Positions 6,901 to 13,038 of a DNA stretch of 64,000 nucleotides are shown here, piece after piece. The position numbers and the translations under genes are program-made. Below the pieces are notes generated by a model. That model worked only from the letters and a program-made list of their open reading frames with translations. It was not told where the DNA came from and made no database searches. Origin of the DNA: Nocardia beijingensis NBRC 16342. Its GTDB lineage: Bacteria > Actinomycetota > Actinomycetes > Mycobacteriales > Mycobacteriaceae. Positions within the stretch are counted from its first letter, which is position 1, and every line of letters starts with the position of its first letter. Where the stretch lies: NCBI RefSeq assembly GCF_001612785.1, contig NZ_BDBC01000010.1:310001-374000 (forward strand), in the 5' to 3' direction.

Positions 6901-9844
6901 CGTCGAGATCCTCGAGCACGCCGCTGGAGCGCGCGGCCACCGGGAATCCGCCGATCGACCGCACCCAGCCGGTCAGCTCGTCGTCGGCGACGGCGTCCAG
7001 GTCCAAGTCGGCGGGAACGACGAAGCCGGGTGGGACGGCGAATCCGTCGGAGAGCAATTCGTGCAGGGTGGCGGCCTTGGCGCCCGCCCGCGACGGGGTG
7101 AAGTCGGCCGCACCGAGGAACATCGGTGTCGGACCGGACGCGGTGGTGGGGGTGATCACGGTGGTGGCTCCTGTCGGCAGCAGAACCGGGCGAAGGTCGT
7201 GGCGGGCGGCCAGTTCCCGCGCTTGATGTACGCCGGCGGCGGTGAGCGCGCCGTAGGACGGGCTCGCGGTGCGCGGCTCGAAGCCGAGCAGCAGCGTCTC
7301 GGCCATGCACGCGTACACGATCCCGGCGGGCAGCCCGGTTTCCGGGAAGGGCGGGGTCTGGCCGAGCGGCAACGCCATGCGGCCGCCGCCGACCAGGGTG
7401 ATGTGCGGGTGTGCGGCTACCGCCGGGTCCACATCGCCGGGCACGGCCAGATCGCAGATCAGCACGGGGTGGTCGGCGGCGAGATGCTGGGTGGTGACCA
7501 GTGGCGCGGCCGAGTTGGTCGCGGTGACCACGACCCGGCAATCGCGCAGCGCGGTCAGGTCCTCGCTCACGACGACCTCGCCCGGCAGTCCGGCCGCCAC
7601 CCGGCGCAGCCGTGCCCCGGCGCCGGGCCTGCCCACCAGAACCAGCGAATCAGCCAGTGGCGCAACGAGTTCGGCCATCACCGCGCCGATATTGCCGAGC
7701 GCTCCGAGGATGCCGACCCGGCGCTGTCCCGGCGGGAGCGCGGTCAGCTCGGCGTGCAGCACCGCATAGGCGCAGGCCGCCGTGAGCGAATTGCCGGAGG
7801 TGACGGTGACGGTGTCCTCCGCTACCTCGCGCGCGGCGTCGGTGACGATCGACGTGTAGCCGCCCAGACCGATCACCCTGGCTCCGGCCGCTAGCGCCTG
7901 TTCGACCGCCAGCCACACCAGCTCCCGCACGTAGGCGCGTTCGCCGGCGCGCTGGTGCGCCACGATCTGCTCGGCCGTCAGCGGCACCGCGATCAGCAGC
8001 ATCTCGACCTCGGCCCCGGTCGGTGAGGTGATCGTCCGCCTGGTCAGTTCGAACGGATCGGCCACCGCGCGCAGACGGTCGAACAGTGCCGCGAACTGCT
8101 CGTCCGTCCATTCCGTCAGCTCGGGGGCGAGCCGGCGCAGATCCGCGACCTCGGGCAGGTTCGCCAGGAAAGCCACTCTGATCGGTTGGCGCGGATCTCG
8201 CGCCGGTGACGCGTCGGCACGCCGCGGGAGGGGCGCGCGGTCCAGCGCCGCGGATTCGGTGGTGACCGGTGCGGCCAAGTGGGCCAGCAGCCGGGCGTAC
8301 TCGCCGCGGTGCAGCAACGCGGCGACGTCGTCCAGCGCCGCGGCCAGCCGGTCGAGGTCGCGGTCGCTGACGAAGGCCGAAGGCTGAACCCGCAGCGTGG
8401 TCGGCGCCGACAGGGTCGGAAGCATGCGGATCGCGTGGCGATGCAACAGGTATCCGGCGACGACGTAGCCGAAAAGGTCGGGCGCGCAGATCTCGCGCAG
8501 CAGCGCGGATTCCGGCTCCGGTACCCGCAGCTCCACACCCTGGAGAAGACCGCGCCCGCGCACGGACACGATTTCCTTCGGCCAGCGGCGGGCCACCGCG
8601 TCCAGTCGCGACCGGAGCCGGGCACCCGCTTCGCTGATCCGGACCTGGTTGTCGCGCAGCAGGTCCAGCGCGGCGTCCGCGACCGTCGCGGACAGCTCGT
8701 CGTCGGCGAAGGTGGAGGTGTGATAGCGCCCGAAGTCGGCGACCGAGTGCCGCCGGTCGACCAGCAGCGCGGCGATCTTGACCAGTCCTCCGCCGAGCGA
8801 TTTCGACATCAGGTAGTAATCCGCGCGCACGCCGGACGGGGCCGACGCCAGGAACGTGCCGGTGCGTCCCATGCCGCTTTGGATCTCGTCGAAAACCAGT
8901 GCCGCCGCGTGCCGGTCCGCCAGTTCGCGCAGGGCCCGCAGGGTCTCGGCGGGGACCTCGCGGACGCCGCCTTCGCCCTGCACGGGCTCGGCGAACACCG
9001 CGGCGACCGGCGACAGACGCCGCCAGCTGCGAACGGGCGTGCCGGTGGCGTCGAAGCCAATGACGCCCACCGTGCACAGCTCATCCGCGAACGCGTCGGC
9101 GACCTCCTCCGGCGTCCAGGTGTCCAGCCTGCGCCGCTCGGGACCGGGCACCACCAAGTCGGCCGGGGTGTCGGCCTGCTCGGTGAGGGCGAAGGCCCCT
9201 GCGCTCTTGCCGTGGAACGCGCCGGCCAGCGAGACGAACACCGGCCCGCGTTCGCGTAGCCGGGCGATGTGCTCCAGCGTCTCGGTGAGCACCGCGGCGG
9301 CCGTACGCGGCTCGGCGTCGTCGGCGGGCGCGGCGGGTCGCACGTCGTGCAGGCCGTCGCGGCGCAGCCGACGCAGCGTGCGCCGGATGTCGGCGTCCAA
9401 GTCGGACAGGGCACGCGCGTGCGCGACCGCGGCGTGCCTGATCGCCGCTTCGACCGCATCCGCGCCGGTGGATCCGAAGGTGACGACGTACTCCCGGCCG
9501 GTGCTCGCGCCGACCGAATCGGACAGCCGCCGCGCCAGCCGCGCCGCGCCGGGCCGGACGCTGCCCTGCGCCACGAACGGCGCCTGCTGATTCAGCACCG
9601 CCGTCGCCGCTCGTACCAGCGCTGGATGGTTGTGCCCGAACAGTGCCGCGCCGAATCCGCCCACCAGATCCAGCACCCGCGTGCCGTCGGCGCGGACGAG
9701 ATGGTCGCCTTCCGCGGCGGTATACACCACGTCCAGGTGGCAGGATCGCAGCAATTGGGCCAGGCCGGGACGGTTGAACTCCGCGAAATCGTTCCAAACG
9801 ACGCTGCTTCGCCCCGATTTCCGCTCTTCGGCATGCGCGTTCAC
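3926..9844 (-). CDS. Multidomain fusion: class III aminotransferase, acyl-ACP reductase, RPH-like dikinase, TMPK-like kinase
   Basis: One uninterrupted frame of 1972 aa with a GTG start overlapping the upstream ACP stop (GTGA). Residues 1-515: PLP class III aminotransferase, with FDEIQSGMGRTG and Schiff-base lysine K348 in MSKSLGGG. Residues 554-888: resembles cyanobacterial long-chain acyl-ACP reductase, with GLGGYTSIV, SGNSLTAA, the nucleotide loop GALGNIGA and catalytic-type Cys C846 in YACMAETLLLGFE. Residues 905-1153: ATP-grasp of the PEP-synthase/rifampin phosphotransferase type (ARSSGVLEDLDDASFAGQY, QSRAVTA). Residues 1154-1590: helical region. Residues 1600-1698: swivelling phospho-His domain (GGMLSHAAVIGREYGIPAV, H1659). 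No PEP-binding barrel follows, so the layout matches rifampin phosphotransferase rather than PEP synthase. Residues 1768-1972: thymidylate-kinase-like domain (GGDGSGKTT, K1782). Domain calls are from motifs; the linked chemistry is inferred. Confidence 0.85.
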   Translation of the reverse strand: MNAHAEERKSGRSSVVWNDFAEFNRPGLAQLLRSCHLDVVYTAAEGDHLVRADGTRVLDLVGGFGAALFGHNHPALVRAATAVLNQQAPFVAQGSVRPGAARLARRLSDSVGASTGREYVVTFGSTGADAVEAAIRHAAVAHARALSDLDADIRRTLRRLRRDGLHDVRPAAPADDAEPRTAAAVLTETLEHIARLRERGPVFVSLAGAFHGKSAGAFALTEQADTPADLVVPGPERRRLDTWTPEEVADAFADELCTVGVIGFDATGTPVRSWRRLSPVAAVFAEPVQGEGGVREVPAETLRALRELADRHAAALVFDEIQSGMGRTGTFLASAPSGVRADYYLMSKSLGGGLVKIAALLVDRRHSVADFGRYHTSTFADDELSATVADAALDLLRDNQVRISEAGARLRSRLDAVARRWPKEIVSVRGRGLLQGVELRVPEPESALLREICAPDLFGYVVAGYLLHRHAIRMLPTLSAPTTLRVQPSAFVSDRDLDRLAAALDDVAALLHRGEYARLLAHLAAPVTTESAALDRAPLPRRADASPARDPRQPIRVAFLANLPEVADLRRLAPELTEWTDEQFAALFDRLRAVADPFELTRRTITSPTGAEVEMLLIAVPLTAEQIVAHQRAGERAYVRELVWLAVEQALAAGARVIGLGGYTSIVTDAAREVAEDTVTVTSGNSLTAACAYAVLHAELTALPPGQRRVGILGALGNIGAVMAELVAPLADSLVLVGRPGAGARLRRVAAGLPGEVVVSEDLTALRDCRVVVTATNSAAPLVTTQHLAADHPVLICDLAVPGDVDPAVAAHPHITLVGGGRMALPLGQTPPFPETGLPAGIVYACMAETLLLGFEPRTASPSYGALTAAGVHQARELAARHDLRPVLLPTGATTVITPTTASGPTPMFLGAADFTPSRAGAKAATLHELLSDGFAVPPGFVVPADLDLDAVADDELTGWVRSIGGFPVAARSSGVLEDLDDASFAGQYESYLDITDAAALRTHIEQCRASVRNERVRAYLSRRGLAEADASVAVLVQRMVAARCAGVGFSIDVLSGIEENAVVETCHGVGERLVSGQVAPTRYTLRLSDGAVVARDAGQEDVHLDATDTAALAALLLTVQARRHRPQDIEWAIDGDGALWLLQSRAVTAISWRTDIEQFSDADLRDGGVSARVCTPMMFSLYDNAFQYSMQRFFEGLGLAEPGREPDWMAMYYGRAYWNVSAVKQCFRRIPGFDEQHFDDDLGVLNEYGPQGPIRTPNTPLIIARALPVALAVQRSYREQLEAVDAFAASWPAKYQAWRERVSALPRTDESTFAADLADCLLTVHAATERTYFTTIYHNSSLQTDFKQLLDKVDAATGATTSAIALMGGLAEISHMALQRGIVALHRVARESGLDSPEWDAALAAFLDEQGFHADAELDLTCPRWSEDPQRVRAMIAVMLDNGTVPADPATTLVEQRKRYESELAAVRARVRARPTTRVRYAKALDKQIERMRRYLVARERMREFSSQCYAVVRAYVVEAGTRLAAAGVLEHADDAFQLTIHELTDLVAGRAAGSDLAPVIAYRRAMYAGYRDLVPPHELGGGVTVAAVRAVGDGDLSGLGCSPGVAEGTARVITSLDHIDQLREGDILVTRFTDPGWTPALGLVAGVVTEVGGMLSHAAVIGREYGIPAVLNVAGATTAVRSGQRIRVDGGAGVVQVLDGGDPADEPAATESVSHAHRPDTAIRETPETDPPPIRRMPETPVETTNFTVLPRIPRGSGKDTALTARKRLICLAGGDGSGKTTQVARIAAEFEAQGHSVAAVTIWDAFLDPKISSKLPWGSPAEIYGYLQLLSPLSRAHFLFHAMQLSLDLAAERDADIVLANAYWYKYYATEVAHGGDPAVLRSLAAGFPEPDRTFYLTVRPHDALARKRLRSDYESGYGDEESFLTFQQRSHEALDALSEELGWIRLDGAAAPADVTRAVLAQLREDDR

Positions 9845-10110
9845 GCTTGTGCTCCGAGCGCGGCTCGTCGACTGCCCGACGTCTTCGCCACTACATGTTC
9901 GGCCACGTCCCGCGCGGTGTACAGCGTCGCGGCTTCCTCGTCGGAGATAGCGATACCGAACCGCTGCTCGAGTTCGACTACCACCTCCACCGACCGAATA
10001 GAGTCCAGCCCGTAATCCAGCAATGGGATGTCCATGTCGATGTGCGGCACGTGCAGAACTCCTGCGAACAGCGCGCGCACATGCGCCGACACAGTCTCCG
10101 CTGCGTCCAT
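9841..10110 (-). CDS. Acyl carrier protein (first gene of the operon)
   Basis: 89 aa ACP with the attachment motif LLDYGLDSIRSVE, S37 being the predicted phosphopantetheine site. The ATG at 10110 is chosen over a TTG 24 nt upstream because a strong Shine-Dalgarno sequence, GAAGGGAG, lies 7 nt before it. The stop overlaps the GTG of the giant multidomain gene. It heads the translationally coupled series that runs to the P450. It probably presents an acyl chain to the acyl-ACP-reductase domain encoded next. The last residues are a short Ser/Arg/Ala tail of no evident function. Confidence 0.9.
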   Translation of the reverse strand: MDAAETVSAHVRALFAGVLHVPHIDMDIPLLDYGLDSIRSVEVVVELEQRFGIAISDEEAATLYTARDVAEHVVAKTSGSRRAALGAQA

Positions 10111-10123
10111 CCAGTGTCTCCCT

Positions 10124-10294
10124 TCACCGTCCAACAGCCCTTTTTCTCAGACGTGAGAAAAAGGTCTCGATGTGCATTCCCTGATCAATTCCCGAATACG
10201 GAATGCACAGCTCGGAGCGGGATTCGACACTACGAACCCGCAAACACAGCTCCTCCGATATCAACGAAACGTCTATCGAATCACTGTCCGTCAT
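10124..10294 (-). CDS. Possible leader peptide, 56 aa
   Basis: A short frame beginning MTDSDSIDVSLI and ending FFSRLRKRAVGR lies directly upstream of the first ACP gene and spans both leader hairpins. No good ribosome binding site and no recognisable domain are seen. It may be a genuine small upstream gene, a translated leader that senses ribosome progress, or chance. The C-terminal part, rich in Arg/Lys, is encoded by the hairpin itself. Confidence 0.2.
   Translation of the reverse strand: MTDSDSIDVSLISEELCLRVRSVESRSELCIPYSGIDQGMHIETFFSRLRKRAVGR
10139..10164 (-). promoter_or_regulatory. Perfect 11-bp hairpin in the operon leader
   Basis: CCTTTTTCTCA and TGAGAAAAAGG are exact complements separated by 4 nt. 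The hairpin ends 28 nt upstream of the ACP start codon. On the coding strand no T-run follows, so it does not look like a simple terminator. A protein-binding site or a translation-control hairpin is more likely. Confidence 0.5.
10171..10209 (-). promoter_or_regulatory. 10-bp inverted repeat in the operon leader
   Basis: TGTGCATTCC and GGAATGCACA are exact complements with a 19-nt loop. Together with the hairpin at 10139-10164 it gives the presumed 5' untranslated region two consecutive stems, which could form a regulatory RNA or operators. Confidence 0.4.
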
Positions 10295-10302
10295 CGACCG
10301 CC

Positions 10303-10314
10303 GCACTGCAGTGC
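10303..10314. promoter_or_regulatory. 12-bp perfect palindrome upstream of the operon
   Basis: GCACTGCAGTGC is fully self-complementary and lies 189 nt before the ACP start, outside the two leader stems. It is a candidate operator for an unlinked regulator, since no regulator gene is seen within the operon. Confidence 0.3.
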
Positions 10315-10417
10315 AATGACGTCGCCACCAGTTCTTTCATCTCTACACCCGCAAAATGGGTGGCGCAATTCAGCAGATCCCGTGGCTCACCCCCTTCAGC
10401 AGGCAGCTACGGGGAGG

Positions 10418-10651
10418 CTAATTTTCCGTCTCCCTGTCGCCGGAAACCAACTCCGACAGGAGCATTCGTGTCCGAAGCCAACCGTGCCCCAGACGCCTCG
10501 GCATCCCGTTCATCGATAGCAAACGATCATCCACAGTTACCCAGGGAACAGCAATCGATTCGCGATCGAGAATGGGCAGCTCATGCCCGACTTTCGCGGC
10601 GAAGCGACAAGAGTTCGAACCGACCCACCGGTATCTTCCACTCGAAATCAC
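10418..10651 (-). CDS. Unrecognised small ORF upstream of the ACP operon, 77 aa
   Basis: GTG-started frame on the same strand as the ACP operon. The protein contains a plausible folded segment (LPILDRESIAVPWVTVDD, then a helix-like LRTRMLLSELVSG). I do not recognise the family. Codon use is less G/C-biased at third positions than in neighbouring genes. It may be a small accessory gene of the pathway, a remnant of a larger gene, or spurious. Confidence 0.3.
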   Translation of the reverse strand: MISSGRYRWVGSNSCRFAAKVGHELPILDRESIAVPWVTVDDRLLSMNGMPRRLGHGWLRTRMLLSELVSGDRETEN

Positions 10652-11125
10652 CCCTACCGCATTTCGGCGGATAGAGGAAGACGTGTAACCGTCTTTTTAC
10701 CGCAGCCACGCGGCGACGCGAGGCCAGGAACTACCGGCTAACCCCCGGACGCCCGACCGCATGTGACGCCTCTCATTTTGTGCCGGCAAGTATGCGGAAA
10801 AGCTGTGACTGTCCACAATGATGCCCCCACCAGGACTTCGCCCAGGCCACGCCCCGGCGAAACGGTCCACTACTACTTCCGGGGCGAATGTGGACGACTC
10901 CCCTAGCCGACCGACTCCCACCCCATGGCCGAGTACATCATCTGCCTACCCACTCCGGAAGCCACAGAGCCCGACGACCCCGCCCGGGCAGCCCTCCAAG
11001 CCGCTAGGCACTCACAACTCCCCCCGAGGGATCCGCCTTCGCCCAGCAGCGCTACAGATCGTTGATGCAGCCGAGTCGCTGTTCGGCGATTCGGTGGACC
11101 GGACCGCACCCGGTTGACCGGACAC
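10652..11125. other. Intergenic stretch without a recognised gene
   Basis: Open frames here are short and have no recognisable domains. The stretch separates the multidomain operon from the integrase remnant. Confidence 0.5.
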
Positions 11126-11439
11126 AGCGCCGGCAACCAATGGCGTGATTACGGGCGGGTGTTCACGCCGAAACTCGGGCGTCCGATCGAGCCGCGCAAC
11201 GTCAGAAGATCCTCCGGCACAGCTCGATCACCGTGACGACCGGGATCTGCTTGGAGGTGATCGAGACGGTGAAGCGCGACGCGCTGGATTCGATGGACAC
11301 CCTGTTCGCCTCCTCCGACGACACCGCGAGCTGCACTGTCGTCAGTCGTGTCGTCGATCCCGGATTCGAGAGGTTCCTAAACGAAAAAGGTCAGGTCCGG
11401 CAACTCGCCGGACCTGACCTTGCGTTCCAGTGGAGCTAA
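11126..11439 (+). pseudogene. Tyrosine integrase remnant
   Basis: Two pieces of an actinophage-type integrase C-terminal half remain in different frames. The first (from 11126) reads as WRDYGRVFTPKLGRPIEPRN, the segment normally ahead of the catalytic HxLR box. The second (from about 11206) reads as ILRHSSITVTTG followed by KRDALDSMDTLF, the segment around the final catalytic His and the C-terminus. Roughly 35-45 residues between them, including the HxLR box, are missing, and so is the N-terminal half. It is not functional. Its position immediately beside a tRNA gene fits an integrated element that has since decayed. Confidence 0.7.
11387..11421 (-). terminator. Intrinsic terminator after tRNA-Ala
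   Basis: Perfect 14-bp stem (AAGGTCAGGTCCGG with its complement), 7-nt loop, followed on the minus strand by TTTTTCGTTT. It begins 10 nt past the tRNA 3' end. Confidence 0.85.
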
Positions 11440-11503
11440 GGGGACTCGAACCCCTGACCCCCACACTGCCAGTGTGGTGCGCTACCAGCTGCGCCATAGC
11501 CCC
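11431..11503 (-). tRNA. tRNA-Ala(GGC)
   Basis: A full cloverleaf can be drawn. The acceptor GGGGCTA pairs with TAGCTCC, with A as discriminator. The anticodon loop CTGGCAG gives anticodon GGC, and the T arm is AGGGG-TTCGAGT-CCCCT. CCA is not encoded. The gene is 73 nt and has its own terminator. The adjacent integrase remnant suggests it once served as an attachment site. Confidence 0.95.
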
Positions 11504-12196
11504 TGGTTGGTTGCGCTCCGGGTGTCCCCGCCGCGCTTGAATGAAGTTACACCAACGGTGTGTCGGCAACCAAATCGCCTCGATTCGGGGGTGACAGGAG
11601 GCGACGGATGGCGTTAGTATCGAACATGTGTTCGAAGTGATTTCGATTGTGCGGGGTGCGGGTCGGTAGGCGGTTGGACGCTCGGAATGGGCAGAGCAGA
11701 TGGGGTTGCTGGTTTGTTCGTTTCCGAGTGTCCAGCGGTCGCCTGGCGCGAGACGGATGTGCGCGCGGGCGTGGAGCGCTGGACTGGGATGGGCCGAGCG
11801 GTCGGCACGGCTCGCGGGTCGGGACGCAACGCGAAACAAGTAGCGGCGCAACCTCGTACGGGTAAATGAGACATCTCGAGGCGCGGTCTAGGGGCAGGGG
11901 GCCGGATCGCGCTGTCGAGTGCGCGGGCCGGGTGGCGGCAGGTGGAGCCGTTGCCCGGCCCTAGGCCAACCGAAAGCTCGGCGGGCGGCGATCTCGGGGG
12001 CTGGGGATGTCGGGTCGCGCCGTCGAGCGGGCCGGGGCGTCGATTTGGTGGAGTCGACGTTCCGGCCCTTCCTTCCGTCGAGGCCGGATCCGTCATGATG
12101 CCGAATGCAGCCGGTGCCGCGCCGGAAGCGGGACCGCGCTCGGTGAGGGAAATCACCGATATCGTCGGTGCCAGGAACAGCGCCGGGGTCCGCCGA
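11504..12196. other. Intergenic stretch without a recognised gene
   Basis: About 690 nt between the tRNA and the DsbA-like gene. The open frames present show no domain and look like composition artefacts. The tRNA promoter must lie at its left end. Confidence 0.5.
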
Positions 12197-12934
12197 TCAC
12201 CGGGTGAGCGAGACCACCCAGTTCTCGTCGTTGGTGTCGACCTTGGTCGTGCCGTCGAACACGGCGGGTGTGGCCGCGGAGCCGCCCAGTGCCGCGCCCA
12301 GCGCCGCCGTCTGCGCCATGGCGCTGCTGCGGGCGGAGTCGACCTTGGCTCCGGTCGCGATGCACTGCCGGACGGATTCGGTGGCCCCGGCGTCGCCCGC
12401 GATGGCGGCGAGTGCCTCGTTGCTGAGGTCTGCGCCGCCTTCGCTGGGGCGCTTGGTGGTGAACAGTTCGGTGTGGAATTTGGAGTAGACCGGTCCCGAA
12501 CCCGCCTCGGCCACACACTGGTTCGCCGCGACGGCGCGGGTGGAGTAATCCTTGCTCCGAGAGCGCGCGTCGAGGAAGTTCACCAGGCGATAGCGCACGG
12601 CCAGCGCGCCCTCATCGATCTGCTGCGCGATCTCTTGGCCGTAGATGCGCTCCAAGCTGCCGCAGCCGGGGCACAGCGGGTCCTCGAAGATGTCGATGGT
12701 CTTCTTCGCGTCCGGGCGGCCGAGCAGAATCGAACCGTTCTGTTCGAGCACCGAGTGCACCGTCTCGTTCCGCGCCGAACCGTAGCCGTCGTTCCGGACT
12801 GCCGCGTCGTCCCGCCCCCATCGGATCGCCGCGATGACGATCAGCACGATCAACACGAGAGCGACCGCACCGAGCGCATAGGTGGTCGCACTGGACATCG
12901 GCCGGGGCGTGTACTTCGAACGCGATTCGCTCAC
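12197..12934 (-). CDS. Membrane-anchored DsbA-like thioredoxin-fold protein
   Basis: 245 aa. A single hydrophobic segment at residues 20-38 anchors an extracytoplasmic thioredoxin domain. The redox motif is C88-P-G-C91, in DPLCPGCGSLE. The family (thioredoxin_4/DsbA-like, common in mycobacteria and nocardiae) works in extracytoplasmic disulfide chemistry, though the partner is unknown. The GTG at 12934 is chosen over an upstream TTG; an ATG at 12898 is another possibility. The MFS gene upstream on the same strand ends about 100 nt away, so co-transcription is possible. Confidence 0.85.
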   Translation of the reverse strand: MSESRSKYTPRPMSSATTYALGAVALVLIVLIVIAAIRWGRDDAAVRNDGYGSARNETVHSVLEQNGSILLGRPDAKKTIDIFEDPLCPGCGSLERIYGQEIAQQIDEGALAVRYRLVNFLDARSRSKDYSTRAVAANQCVAEAGSGPVYSKFHTELFTTKRPSEGGADLSNEALAAIAGDAGATESVRQCIATGAKVDSARSSAMAQTAALGAALGGSAATPAVFDGTTKVDTNDENWVVSLTR

Positions 12935-13038
12935 ATGGACACTTTGCCGCAACCAACCACCATTCCCGCCGCCGGGCCACCGATCCGATCCCTACCTGTC
13001 CCGTCCTGCGGCGACCGATCGGGGGCGAGCTGTCCTCG

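Noticed and set aside
3926-9844. The giant gene as an assembly artefact joining four genes
   Set aside because: The frame is uninterrupted for 5.9 kb, linkers between domains are ordinary, and both ends overlap neighbouring genes by 4 nt like the rest of the operon. Still, co-occurrence in other genomes should confirm it.
11614-12516. 300-codon minus-strand frame after the tRNA gene
   Set aside because: Pro/Arg/Ser/Thr-rich translation without a domain, and it overlaps the well-supported DsbA-like gene in another frame.
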